NCBI GenBank assembly: GCA_018398805.1
Contig: JAGFBZ010000178.1
Span: forward strand, 1,585,001 to 1,649,000
Reading direction: 5' to 3'
Source of the DNA: Hirundichthys speculiger
Lineage: Eukaryota; Chordata; Actinopteri; Beloniformes; Exocoetidae
Length of the DNA stretch: 64,000 nt
Position numbers and translations under genes: made by a program. Below are positions 34,111 through 47,100 of the stretch, one piece after another (the stretch's first letter is position 1; each line of letters starts with the position of its first letter). The notes under the pieces were generated by a model. The model saw nothing but the letters and a program-made list of their open reading frames with translations. It had not been told where the DNA came from and did not search any database.

Positions 34111-35035
34111 CACAAACTACTCATCAGGGTCATAAGTGGACCACATTGTCCGATGTAGCCCACATTAGCCTCAAACGTGCCTTCTGTTTAGGTGAGGATG
34201 TTAAAGCCTTTTATTTTTTTTTTGTCAAATCTGGATTTGAGGGATCTGGTCTCATGAAAGGTCATGCAGTTGTTTGCACAGTTGTAATCTGAAGCTAATT
34301 ATGATACCAAACAGGTTCAGAGCATCAAGTTATAAACTTGGATTTGGGCTTTTTCGATGAAATCTCCCCAAAAGCAAAAGAGCATGAGGACTCACTGTGA
34401 AAAGACTTTTGCGCTTTGATCTAGAAATTTAAAAGGAACATATTAAGACAAAATAATTAAATAAAACAATTTAATTTCTTTGCTCGAGAGCAAGTATGAA
34501 GTGATGATCAAATCAAAACCTCCAATGTAATGAAGTCCTGTCACTGAGTTTGGCCTGAAGCCTGAGTCCCACTGGGAGCCGAGGCGCCGCGTTCCAGCTC
34601 CGCGGCAGTTTTCGCCGCGTCCTCGGCGCGACCTCGGGTCCCACCGGGTGTGTTTCAGGACCGCGGGTCTTCTGAGCGCCGCCTGCTCAGCTGGATATTT
34701 AAAAGAAAATGATATTAAAAGGATTAGTGTCAAATAAAGTGTGCTTTTTTGACTTCTAAAATGAACCCTTCCTTGCAGCATGGTTCAGATTTCTTCTAAA
34801 ACCGTCTGAACCGTTTCACTGCGGCCTCCGCGTGCTAACGCAATGCCAGCGTACGAGCCAGAGCTCCCCCGGTGTTTTATGTTGACTCGGATTTACTGGC
34901 TTGTCAGTAACACAGCTGTAACACGACACAGGCGAAAACAATAAATACATTTAAAAAAAACCTGAAACAACCTTCCTGGCTGTTTTATATTGGAGAAACA
35001 GTGTTGAACAGTTATTCAGAGAGCTGCTTTGTAAA
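34111..35035. other. No gene seen; GC-rich island
   Basis: A GC-rich patch at 34550-34690 (GCGCCGCGTTCCAGCTCCGC and similar) stands out from AT-rich flanks and may be a degraded element; no gene seen. Confidence 0.35.
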
Positions 35036-35039
35036 AGAA

Positions 35040-35469
35040 AATGCTACTTTACCTGCAAATGATTTGGTTCTTACCAAGAAAGGAAAACTTACATTTAGAA
35101 GCGTTAGATATTTTTTCTTGTTTTAATAATTACTTTCTTATTTTAAGTCTTCAATTTATCAGTATAATCCTATATCAAGTAAAACTTTACTTTTTTGTCT
35201 CAAACAGGCAGGGAATCCTAAAATTAGACAATTAACACTTAAAATAAGATATATTACATTTTTTCTCCTCCTCATCTCCTCTCCTCATCAAAATAAATCT
35301 TGTTTTAAGATTTAATAGAAATAAGTGTTCCTACAATCTTAATTTAAGAAATCTTACCAAGTGAAATTATCTTGCTGCATGGACAGATTTTTTTTCACTT
35401 GTTTTGAGAACCTTTTTCCTTAGTTGTAGTGTTTTATATCTTGTTTGAAGACCCCCTTTTTTTGCAGTG
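35040..35469. mobile_element. Truncated miniature element ending TTTTTTGCAGTG
   Basis: An AT-rich block with CTTGTTTTAAGATTTAA and AAGAAATCTTACCAAGTG ends in CCCTTTTTTTGCAGTGTA, the usual end of a widespread fish element. The opposite CACTGCAAAAA end is absent. Confidence 0.45.
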
Positions 35470-36056
35470 TAGCCAGTTTGAAGGGGCTGTACACACATCT
35501 TAGCTCTGTGGAAAAAGATCTGGTTAAGAGAATTAATCTAACAGATAAACTGTCTGGTTGAGAAACGACAACTTGAGTTTCTTGAGAACTCAAACAGTAA
35601 TGATTACATTAAAGAAAATCGAGCAAAAGTTCAGCCAATTCCTTTCACGTTTACGTACGAAAATGGGTTGTGGCGAAAAAGAAAAAAGGGGACCAAAAAA
35701 GTATTTTCTGGCTGTTAAATTGGATGTGCATATGACAAATTTCAAAGGATGTCAAAAAAAAAAAAAAAAGATGGAAAGAGGGAGAAGAAAAAAGGGTTGG
35801 AAAAAATACATTTACATCATAAATGCACAGGTTCCCTTTCAATAGGCCTCTTCAAAACTCTGTCAGGCTTCTAATGGTGGGCAAGTTCAAAGTGGCACTA
35901 GACTCCCACTGCTTCCACAGATAGATGCAGAGCCGTGTGTGTGTGTGTGTGACCACATCCGTATGTGGTCTCTCACTCTCTCTCTCTCACACATACACAT
36001 GTGTGAACTAAAACCTCCCTCCATCTGTTCCAGCCCCCCACACCGGTTCCTCCTGT
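35470..36056. other. No gene seen; GT microsatellite
   Basis: GT repeat at 35935-35952, a CT-rich run near 35970-35990 and an A-rich stretch at 35755-35770. Confidence 0.4.
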
Positions 36057-36064
36057 GTTCGTGC

Positions 36065-37113
36065 CAGGGTTATAATAGTTTTGGATTTTCCATTAGTTTT
36101 AGTTTTTATTTAGTTTTTAGTTTAGTTTTTCCAAATTCAGTTAGTTTTGATAAGTTTTTAGAGTAGTTTTGCTAGTTTTTATTTGTTTTTGTTTCGAAAT
36201 ATTTAGTTTTAGTTTAGTTTTTATTAGTTTCAGTGTTAGTATTAGTTTTATTTTGTAAATTAGGGTTGTAATTTTGGTTGGAGTGAAGCACTGAACTTTT
36301 TGAAGGCTATCGAATCACATAGTCGTGTTTACATTCCGGTCTCAATAAACATATTTATCAATGCGTCTTCCCGCTTGTGGTGTTCCTGCGTATTTACTGA
36401 CCAGCAGCTTTTTGGTTGCCGGTGGAAACAGTCCATTATAGTTGCTGTTTTGTTCACCAAACGGTGACTGGCCTGCAGCTGTAGCTTCTCTTTCCAGGGG
36501 GCTAGCTTAGGCTAACTTATCCAGGTAGTCTTGGTTAGCCTTCTTTCCAGGGGGCTAGCTTAGGCTAGCTTATCCAGGTAGTCTTGGTTAGCCTTCTTTC
36601 CAGGGGGCTAGCTTAGGCTAGCTTATCCAGCTAGTCTTGGTTAGCCTTCTGGTGCGAGCTTTTCAAATGAACTTTCAGATTTGTGGGTTTTTTTCCCCTT
36701 GAGAAGTATTCCACACACTGTATCACCTGCTTCTACAACAAGGCACTTATTTTTATCGTTAACACAGTCATAGTCAAAGAAATCCCAAATAAAACTGTGC
36801 CACTTTCTCCCAAATTTTGCCGCAGCCATCACTGCTGATCACTTTTTTTTATTTTTTGCAGTTGTTGTTGTACGGCGGAGTGAAGTTAATAGATTTCAAA
36901 GTTTATGAGGAAAAAAAATTACCACCACAAAAACGAAGGACGTTCTTGACATTATTATAGTTAATTTTAGTTTGTTTTATAAACACATAATACAGTTTCA
37001 GTTAGTTATCTTTTTTTTTTAAACTCGTTTTTATTTTATTTCAGTTAACGAAAATGTTTTTTCAATTCTAGTTTTTGTTATTTCGTTCGTTTTCGTTAAC
37101 GATAATAACTTTG
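36065..37113 (+). mobile_element. hAT non-autonomous element, copy B of an inverted pair
   Basis: Left end CAGGGTTATAATAGTTTTGG; right end TTAACGATAATAACTTTG, imperfect inverted repeats. The 8-bp flanks GTTCGTGC (36057-36064) and GTTTGTGC (37114-37121) differ by one base. It is about twice as long as copy A and has three 53-bp units. Confidence 0.88.
36491..36649. repeat. 53-bp tandem repeat, 3 copies
   Basis: TTTCCAGGGGGCTAGCTTAG starts at 36491, 36544 and 36597, giving a 53-bp period. The shorter inverted copy at 33.6 kb has two units. Confidence 0.92.
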
Positions 37114-37121
37114 GTTTGTGC

Positions 37122-39817
37122 ACGTGCATGAGTGTGAAAGCGTGCAAGTGCCTGACAGGCGTATACAGGGAGCTGGACCGGACCCCCCACCACCATCCAG
37201 TCTCACCCAGCGATTTCACTTTCACCACCTCCCTTCCGCTCCCTCTTCCCTCCGAGTTTGTCCCGGACTGTTGGCGAGGGATTGCTCGAAATGGCGTCTT
37301 GGGGAAACGTTGCGAACACTCTAAAGGCGCTCCGGATCCCATTACCAGCCAGCCCCAGCCAGCCAGCCATGCCCCACGGTGATATTGATGCATCAAAGCC
37401 ACAAATGTTTCCCCTTTTTCTTTGCTTCCCTCCCCTTTCTCCGTCTCCCTTTTTCTACGGTGGCACTTCCAGAAGCTTCGAATGTTTAAACTTCATATAT
37501 CAGCCTCATTACGGAGGCTCAAAGCCTTCCATTGATTCTAAAGGCGCTCATTTGAATTTTTAATCACACGTACGTGCGAGTGCTGCGCTCAGCAACTATG
37601 CGGTGCGAGCGCGCGCATACACAGCCTCTCATCTCGGGTCCTTAAGAAGCTTCTGCCTCCCAAGTTTTTGAGTTTAAACTTCCGTTTAGAAAAAAGTTTC
37701 AGTTCTGAGGTCGCGCCGATGAGTTTGGATACGGAGCGATACGCGCGGGCAAACAATTCGCACTCCTTTGTAAGCAGAGTAGCGTTGCTTGTGGGCGGCA
37801 GAGCGCTTTAATCGAGTTGACGGTGGCTTCTGGTCGCCCCGATGAGGTGCTGCTTTAGTCTCACTTTTCTCTTTGATGTTTAATATGCAGTTTGAGGATA
37901 GATAATATTCTATATCAAAAATATACAGTGAAGTTACGCAATTCCCGTACTGGATGTACTGTAGCCATGTAAGGCCCTCTCAGGCTCAGATACCATGTGC
38001 ATACAGTCTTGGCTAAGCTAGAGAGACTTTGTCACTCAAGCAATAACAGGGAGCGGGAGAAGGAATCCTTTAGATCTTCATGCAAGAAGTACACCTTTGA
38101 ATCTGAATTTCCTTGCAGAAAAAAAAAGCTCTTTGAAAATCTAATGCATAAACATTATCTTCTTTCCCCCACCCTTCGTCTTGCTCCCTCCATTCCCTCC
38201 CTTCACCTAAAGTGCACAAGCTTCTGAGCGACTTTGGAAGAACTTCCCTTTTTTTTAGAGTCCTCAGTAACTTAAATAAGAGGCGGCCTGGGATTTGGAT
38301 ATTGTTACGTCTCATCAAAGGCAGAGATCCGCAGCCATCCTCCCTCGCCTGTTCTCTTGTTGTCTGTCAACGCCCAGTCTTCAAGAAAGATGCTTCTCCT
38401 CAAGACTGATGTACTATAATCTGATATAACCCCCACCGTCTCCCCTACGTCGACTTTGTTGGGGCACAAGTAAGCTCAAGGGAGCACGGGCGAAGATGTT
38501 GGCAGCAGTTCTTTTATGGCACAACAAAATATCATAACCAATGACTAAAATAGCCAATGGTTATTTTACCTGCAGCCAATAATAACAATGATGGTAATTA
38601 AAAATGTTTCCACTGTTTCTGATTGAATGAGAGCACATTTAGAATCAAGTCTAGAGCATAGAGGGGTTTTAAAGCCCCTATATTTCAATTTGCATGAAAA
38701 AAAAAACAAATTATAGAATGCTGTGTATTTGATTTGTATTTGCAGCTGACAGTCACTCGCCGTTCTCTGCAGAGTTTAGCTTCAGAGAGCAGATGAGAGA
38801 ACAGCTAAGTGCGTGCCTTCCTGCTTTCGTCAGTGTCAGCCCGTCGGCAGCTCAGAGTTCAGAGAGTCATTAGAAGTTCAATCCATCGTAATCAGAAACC
38901 TCACTGTGGTGCAAAATCAAACGGTGGATTTATCAAGCCTTCTCATTCACCTGTGAGGTACGAGGAGTGGAAGTGACAATAATCAAATTATAAAACTGGA
39001 GATGATGAAAATGCATGTGAGTTAAATAAGGGTCTGATTCATTTAGAACTGATTTAATTCAAATTAGCAGTGGGGGAAAAAAAAAAAACAGAGAGATATT
39101 TGATCATTTTCTGATCATACATTCACTGTTCACAACACAGCAGCCCCATTAAAAAGCCAGTTAGTTCCACCTCTGTAGCACCTGACTGGACTCCGCTGTG
39201 CTGTGTGAAACGCGTGGAGGTGGAACAGGTGCTGCTGCCCCCCTGTTCCTCCTTGGGGGATAGAAACAGGGGGGCAACGGGGGCGAAATGACGGTCCACG
39301 GACGGCTGCAAACTCCTCACAAAGGATCCAGTCAATCAGACACAGGGACAGTGCGAGACGGTAGCATTCAGGTCCGCTGTCAGAACACCTAGCGAAAAAG
39401 CTAGCTAAGTGACAAGCAAGCTAAAGACGATGCTGGGCTGGTAGTATTATGAACTTTAACACTCAACTTGGGGCATCTGCTGCTCAGCGAACCCTGCTGA
39501 CGTCCTCAGCAACCCGGAGGAGCCTCCACCTCCTGAAGCTGGGCTAGTGTCCCCCTCCCCCGAAGCTCCCACCTGCAGCTGCACGAACATCTCAGAAGCG
39601 TGTGCAACACTGCTACGTCTGGCACACGGGAACAACCAGGTAGAAGCTTATTCACCGGTGATCAGAGACGTTAGAGAGGTGTGGCTGACTGTGAACCACG
39701 AAGTAGAGGAAAGGACGTGAAAGCAGAAACTGGGGATGGAATATTGAGCCTTCGTGGGGTAAATGTGAATGGACATCTGAAGAGTGGAGGCAGAATGAAA
39801 AAAGGGGGGGTCTCCAG
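37122..39817. other. No gene recognised
   Basis: About 2.7 kb. Stretches near 37140-37380 and 39120-39660 are less AT-rich but hold no domain or convincing exon that I recognise. Confidence 0.35.
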
Positions 39818-40770
39818 TAGGGATGCAACGGTATTCGGTAAAATACGGTACGGTTCGGTACGACCTGCACGGGACACGGGACATTACACTTTTATGTCCC
39901 ACGGTATTTATGTTCCAATAACTTTGCATTGGACTTGCACGTGAGCGTGCATGCCTTTTAGGCAACAGGCCGCCACTGCATGTCAATGTCCACTCGCCTC
40001 CGCTCACTCACAGTGACCAGCCGATCACAGTTTGGCCGGTTGGCTACAGCTCAGAGATGCAGAAAAGAAAAAAAAAAACAAGCAGGCATGGCCAGCGGTA
40101 GCGACATTGGGAAAAACTTTTTTCAATCACCGGTGTGGGAGCATTTTGGTTTTGCTGTTTAATAATTTTGGGGTTGAAAACAGTTAACAGTTAACAGAAC
40201 GCAATCCCTAAACCTGGATCTTACCTGCGTAAGATCCAGTTGTTACCAGTTGTGCGTCTTGACACAGCTGATGTGCTTTTCAAAATACTGCAGAATGAAT
40301 CGTTGGATGTGCATTTAAGGATCACAAACAATTAATGTTCCTGTTCCTCCTCGACCACCAACAGTTTCAGACATATCGGAAATAAATTCCCGCATCCAAC
40401 CTTTTCCAGCTTGACACCAGAGACAAAGATCTCCTTGGTTTCCTCCACAGCAGACATCTGAATGAGATCATGCCACAGCTGTACAGACTGACGTGTCTGG
40501 CCGTGACTATTCCCACATCCACCACAACTGCTGACCAGACATCCTCTGACCTCAAGAGAAAAATAAAGTCTGCAAGTAATACGGTGATGCGTAATCGAGA
40601 GGTAGGGCCTCTTTTATGCGCCAACATGCGAGTTGCACTTTCCGCAACTCGGTATCTTGCGATCACAGGTTTAGGGTAGCGGTGGTCTGAAACTCTACCG
40701 AATCCGAAACCGTGACACAAAAACCGTGGTACGGACCGTACCGTGAGCCATCTGTACCATTGCACCCTTA
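39818..40770 (+). pseudogene. hAT transposon relic with BED finger and dimerisation traces
   Basis: Starts TAGGGATGCAACGGTATTCG and ends TACCATTGCACCCTTA, an imperfect inverted repeat. On the + strand, GKNFFQSPVWEHFGF (about 40108-40155) matches the start of a BED zinc finger, and NEIMPQLYRLTCLAVTIPTS then SDLKRKIKSASNTVM (about 40460-40590) matches the hAT C-terminal dimerisation region. The catalytic centre is missing and frames are broken. No target duplication was found. Confidence 0.65.
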
Positions 40771-40798
40771 ACATATATATATATATATTAAGGGTGCA
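40761..40798. repeat. Perfect palindrome around a TA run
   Basis: TGCACCCTTAA at 40761-40771 and its complement TTAAGGGTGCA at 40788-40798 flank a 16-base TA run. It overlaps the end of the hAT relic. Confidence 0.9.
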
Positions 40799-40799
40799 C

Positions 40800-43085
40800 C
40801 CCTTGTCTCCAGTGCATCTTTATCCAGTGATCTCTGCGTGAAAGTGGCGAAACACTGAAAAAAATGGAAGCAATGAAACTGATTGGAACCTAAAAACAGA
40901 GTTAATCAAGAATATGGAAACTGAAAAAAGACTGATCAGTTGTCAGTTGATTTGATAAACAATCTGAAACATCTGAAACTGTGTTGTTCTGATAATCAAC
41001 AGTCCACCAAACATCATTTACAACAAGGACTGACTACATTTATCTTTTACAACACAAACCACTCACATTACCGTTTACCACATCATTTTACTGAAAAAGA
41101 AAAAAAAAAACTAAACACACAGTGGATAGGCATACAACCAATCAGAGAAATTAAGCAAGTGACGCAGGCAGAGTGACAGTCAGACAGGTATCCACAAGAC
41201 ATCTAAACGGGTCTGCTGTGGAGTAGGAATGCTGGTAAACGACTGCTGGTAATTTAGCAAACAAGTCTTGCTGACTCAAGGTGCTATTAGCAATCCTGCT
41301 CCTGTATGAGTCATTATATAAACCCCGCCCCTGCCCCTCTGTGATTGGTTTGGTATGTTCTGTACCAGTAGAAATGGCTATGAGTGGGAGGGGTACCAGA
41401 ACGATTTCATGCAAGAGAGTTTTCCTTGGCTTGAATGGGTACGACTGGCACCAGGCTACCAAAGACAAGGACAAGCCAGCAGCTCTTACCAGCGATGCTC
41501 CCGTCTCCCGGATGATTCTGGCATGCTGCATGTAATCAAACACTGATGAAGCGCCGTGATGCCTCCGTTGGTCTGAGTGAGCAATCAAAGAGTACAATGA
41601 CGGTTGGAGAAGTACTCCAATATGGCGATATGTTGGTTAAGTTGATAAAATACAGCTCTGTTTTTATCATATCACGGCTGCTTTAATAAAACAATTTTTA
41701 AATGAATCAAATCCCTTGACAATTTACGACTCCATTCTTTTATTCAGGTGGATTTTAATCGTTTCATTTCTGCTACTTCTGCTCCTCGTAGTAAGTGAGA
41801 TTCTCAGATGCTAATCATACAGTTTGCCCCTCCCCAACACCTCCCGCTCCCTCCACCATTGTTTTTTCTGTCTTTCCACAGAAACACTTGTGCACCCCAA
41901 CATCCCCACCCCATCACCCCCCCCCCTCCTCCCATTGCACCTGCTGCTGTGAACAGCAGGGTCCCAGTGTGTGATTCTGTTCATCCCTCCCTTTTCTCCC
42001 TGCACTCACCACTCTATCCCTCCATCCCTTTCTTTCAAGTGTGCTCTGCTGTCAAGCCCAGCTGGATCAGGTCTGCCAGTCTCGTCACACGCAGCCTTTG
42101 TTGGTGTTGAAACAAGGATTGCTAAACCACTGGCCGTAAATCCCCAAAACTCATGTCTTTTCCAAAGTGTTTTATAGTTCTTTAATACGCGATGCCAAAA
42201 TGACTATGTCTGAGTGAAGATACAATTGTGCTCTCATTTTTCATGCACTCACAGCCTTCAGTATACATTGTATGATGTTTACTGACAGGGAATACGCTCC
42301 TGCATATCTCTTGTCTGCCAAGAAAGTACAACACATGTCAGGAACTTCAGTGTTTTCACTTAAATTAATTTGCAGAGTCACGTTAGCGGCAACAAACCTC
42401 TACCCCAGGGGCTATTCTAGGGTCAGAGCTTTAGGGGTGCTGAGCACCCAATGAGCCCCACCACAACCCACAAGTAACGTTAGTGAGAAGAGGACGATAC
42501 CATGAGGAGGGGTCGTTTACATTTTCATTCTTAAAATATAAACTTAAACCACAAACTATGGATTAAGTTTTGGACATTATCTAATACCTGTCAAATGCGA
42601 ACTAAAATATTAACAACATTTCTTACTTCAGGTTTTTGGGGTGCTGAATTTCAATTTAGTGCTGAAGCAGCCCTAAAAAAGGGCTAGCCTTGCCCATGCT
42701 CTACCCTAAGCCTTCGTTGGGACATGAATCACTCAAAGCAAAATACTGCAGTCAACATTTTAAAGACACTCTGTGTAGCAATAACACTTCTGACCTCAGG
42801 GGGGCATACGGGTGTGCTGTGTTGACAAAGGACAATACTGACAATATTGAGCTTGTGAGTGAGGATGGTCCGGTAATACCACCGGTAATACCACCGATTC
42901 CACCTAGAGGTGAACTTTGTTGTGTCGTATGGCAGGGGCTGACAAAGCGGCACCCATCCTATTTCCGGATCGAAGCCAACAAGGAAGCATATATTTTTTC
43001 AGCTCCTCAACCGGCCACTAGGTGTTGGCTCCAAAACAGAGCAAATCCCTGTTGGGTCTCATGTTTCGAGAATGGACCATGGATT
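40800..43085. other. No gene recognised
   Basis: Mixed sequence. Frames near 41151-41597 (both strands) have no known domain. The segment at 42410-42720 (CAGGGGCTATTCTAGGGTCA, then GGGGTGCTGAGCACC and a later GGGGTGCTGAATTTC) is probably a miniature element. A C-rich run lies at 41908-41930. Confidence 0.35.
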
Positions 43086-44170
43086 TTATTAGGATCTAAT
43101 ATTATAAGTTTGGTTAATGATATTTGCTCGAGGGTCATGCTCTGGGTCTCTGTATATGGAGCCCCGTTTGGATCATAATTCAATGAATAAATGAGTCTAT
43201 TATTATGAAATATAGGTGTTTATTATTATGAAATACGTATTCATTATTATGAAATGTTTCCCATTAATATGTAATACATGTTTATTATTATGAAATATAT
43301 GTGTGTTATTATGAAATATTTCACATTATTATAAAAAAATGTAAATATTATGAAATATATTTTTATTATTATTTAATATTAGTTTAATGCATAATAGTTT
43401 ATTTCAGAATGGCTTTTTTTTTTATCTAAGAATGAGTTTTTACATAATTACTTTCTTTTTCATAAGAATGAGCTTTTACATAATAATGACATTTTGCCAC
43501 TGGGCGGGACCAGTGGTTGACCTGCACGCTCATTGGCTGATCCTTCTCCATTAAACTGACATTGACTAGTTTTGGCCGTGAGGTCCCGTTAGCAGCGGGC
43601 CGTGTGTCATCAAGGTGCGCTCCTAGTCCGATTGTAGCTATGGCAGTTTGGACTGAGCTACAGGAAACCTTGATGTTTCTTAGTCGATGTCAACTTTTAA
43701 CCGTAAACTAAGGTGTATTCTGCCACCTACTGGCCTGGAGTATATACATTGCACCTCTCGCCCACTATCGATATTCACTGTTCTGTTGCTTATGCCTGAA
43801 TGAAAGAGCAGCCAATCACATAAATGGCTCCGCCCTCTCTGCTGTGACTGACACACAAATCATTCTTATGAAAAACAAAGCCATTATTATGTAAAAGCTC
43901 ATTCTCATGAAAAACGAATCCATTATTATGTAAAAGCTCATTCTTGTGAAAAACGAATCCATTATTATGTAAATGGGAAATATTTCATAATAATAAACAT
44001 GCATTTCATAATAATGGGAAATATTTCATAATAATAAACACCTGTATTTCATAATAATAGACTCATTTATTCATTGAATTATGACCCAAACAGGGCTCCA
44101 TATCTGTAAAGCGCCTAGAGACAATTTGCATTGTAACAGACGATATATTAAAAAAAATATTGAAAAAATT
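43086..44170 (+). mobile_element. LINE 3' tail (L2/Rex-type) split by a fold-back element
   Basis: GTTAATGATATTTGCTCGAG then GTCATGCTCTGGGTCTCTGTA (to 43154) and, after the insertion, AAAGCGCCTAGAGACAATTT with GTAACAGACGATATA (44108-44150) are the two halves of the tail found intact at 2275-2396. Confidence 0.88.
43155..44102. mobile_element. Fold-back DNA element, copy 2, inserted in a LINE tail
   Basis: Same TATGGAGCCCCGTTTGG ends as the copy in the perforin intron. Perfect 6-bp duplications TCTGTA at 43149-43154 and 44103-44108; the intact LINE tail at 2.3 kb shows the empty site. At 948 bp it is longer than copy 1 because its left arm has more ATTATTATGAAATA units and its centre has an extra segment at about 43552-43675. 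Confidence 0.93.
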
Positions 44171-47100
44171 GAAATTGAATGTTAAAATGGCCAACTTTGC
44201 AACAGACTTAAACATATTTACTGCCTGGTACAAAAAACGGTCTCCATATTTAGATTTTACATCCATGACAATGATGTAACCGTGTATTTTTGGTACCACA
44301 TCAGATAAAATCATATGAAGCAATAAAGCTTCAGCTAGCCAGACGTCATTTGATGCTGTTTGATTGACAGCTAGCCACCAGCTTTGCCGTTAGCTGACAG
44401 GTAGCCATTGCTGTCATTATTTTAGCTACTTAGCGTTGAGAGTTATACTGATTTCTTAGCTGTGAATAAAAACCTAGCAGATTATGGTCATAATAATAAT
44501 AATGGTAATTTTGAAGAGAAGTTGTGTTAATTGTGGAGCATCGTGACTGGCTGTTCAGCTCAGCTTAGCTATGCTAACTGCAGCAGTCATTTTACGTTGC
44601 TACCGAAATAACATTTGAGACTGGAGGTCCTGCTGTGAGGGCCCTGTGGCTGGGATGACTGGCGCTCAGCTGAAGGACCCGAGCCGCTCATGGAGAATCA
44701 TTTCAGGACTGTTCCAATCATGCTGGGACCTGCGGTCAATCACCCCGGCCGACCCCCGACCTGATGACATCAGCCACTTCATGTCACTTTTACATTTAAG
44801 GGAAAAAGACTTCTCATTTGTTGTAAATACTGAAACTGAAGAAAAAATATTTGACTTCATGCAAAAAAGCAGCATTTAAGTTATTCAAGTGCACATTTTT
44901 TTCGAGGCTACAGTTTTTTAAGGCAATTCAACAGAAATACTTGGTAATAATACTTTAGCAAGTTTGTTTAAGTAAAGCTTTCTATGTGAAACGGGTCGGC
45001 TAAACCACACATATACACATAAATACAAACTATCCAGCCTCAGGTTCGGACTCGCTCACAATTCTTTGGAAAACATTTGCCATATTTTGATGTTTCATTT
45101 ACAGCGACAGACAAAAAGAGAAAAAGAAACATCAAAGATGAACACTTCAGCAATCAGCCATCGCTCAATTAGCGCTCAACCATCTTTCCTCTTCTGCACT
45201 ACAGAAGTAGCACATGGAGGGTTTTTGAAAAGTCTTTGAAAAATCATACTTTTCCCTTTATCACTTCATCTCATTGCAAAACAATTTCTTCCTATTATCC
45301 TCACAGCAGGGAGTCCAGTGTCCTGTTAAGGTGTACGGTAATGCTTTATAGGCAGATAGGAGAAGGCTCTTTTATTCTTTTGGCCCCTGTACCCGGGATA
45401 CATTAAACAGAATCAAAGAGGACATTTACATACCATTTGCGTTTCATGTTTGAGGAGTTCAGACAGAATCGGCATTCATCCTTTGTAAAAGTGGGATGTT
45501 TTGACTTTCTGAACTTGCCGAGATGGATATGGAAGGGAGGATGATTGAAGGATGGCGAGAGGGAGGGAGATGAGGACTCAAATGACTCTCAAAGTTTTTC
45601 AGCACAGTTTTCTTTTGTCACCTCGTCGTGCTTCTCCCCCGTTTTATCCACCTTTAGAGTGAACATCTCAAAAACTGACAAAAGCCTTGAATTAAATTTC
45701 CTCTTATTTTCTGTAATCGCTATCAACTATTTTTCTTCTTCGTTACTTCACAATGTGCTTGACATGCCAAAAGACACATGAGCTGTTATCGTTATCTGAC
45801 TAACGTGTGAGATAACAATGGCGGGAACAAGATTCCCGCAACCGACATCTGTGAGTTCCCTTCAGTGCTGCGTTTAAGTACCATAAACATTTGCCGAGGT
45901 GGTGCCACACTGTCTCTTCTTTAAACTCTCACTTGATGGATGAATGTGGTAAAATGACTCCCTCTTGACATACATACCATGTTTCTAATGGGTGAAGGGA
46001 AAGCTTAATGTATGCGTGTTACTGGGAGGTTCGTCGTAGGTTAGAGGATTGTGACGACATTGATGCACAGTAACTTTGGATACATTCTGGCTGTAACCTG
46101 TGCTGCTGCAAGTTTCTAATCTGTGATTGCTGACTTGGCCACTGAGCCCACTGTCTATTGCCTTCTCTTATTGCTTTCAGACAAAATACCCATTTATTTG
46201 TGTTTTTGCAGCACAGCAGGAGAGAGAAGATGTTACAGTTCAAACAGCCCTTTGAATTCCACTAAAATAACGCCAACCTCCACTCACACGTTCGTACCAA
46301 ACAGGATGCTTTAGAGCACAAACTAAAACAAGAGGCTACAGAGCGTGACGTGTAAGGGGCTAGCTATTACACTCATCCGGGGTTTCGCAGATCTGTGTCT
46401 TGCCCAAAGCTAATGTCCTCCTCGGGTTATCCCTACACTCTTCCACGTCTTGTCCTGCCTCTCACGCTGAATCAGAGATATTTTGCCCACTTTATTCACA
46501 TCACATCAGCCATGAAAGAATAGATGTGTAGCTTCTTTGCTTTGGAGCTCTGTGAATTATGCTTCGCAGCATCGTCGCAGAAAACCCTGGTTCTTCAAAG
46601 GTAAAAAAATTTAGGTAAAATAAATTATCTGTATTGCTTGTTTTGGCGTGGTTGTGTTCGCAAAAAGCCCCAGATGCAACACATTACTGCTACCTTGTGG
46701 ATACAAGTGGGACTGTTTATACTTTAAAATGTTTCAAAATCAACCAAATTAATGTAGGTTTGTAAGGAATTTAAAAGGTTTTGGCTCACAATCACCCAAA
46801 ACCTTTTTTATCGCAAAAAGAAGACAAATGTCTGGATCTGAATAGAGGCTGTGATCGTGAAATATTTTACAGTGTAGCAGTTACATAGTGTACCTTTAAA
46901 GGATTGCCATATCATACTGGGGAGGGGGGGAACCAGCTTAGCGTTATATTAGCAGGTTTTGTGATCTGTCTAAAGGGCTATCCGTCTTTTTCTACACTTG
47001 CAATGTCACTCATCTGGTCTGGTTCTGCTGGACCTTTCCTCCCATTCATTTCATTTTTTTCTTTAAATTAAATCCCCTCTGTGGTCAAGTGCTTACTGAC

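Noticed and set aside
35558..35845. Lysine-rich 95-codon frame
   Set aside because: It runs through an A-rich low-complexity stretch and has no domain.
41151..41597. 148-codon minus-strand frame as a gene
   Set aside because: No domain, no splice context, and an equally open frame on the opposite strand.
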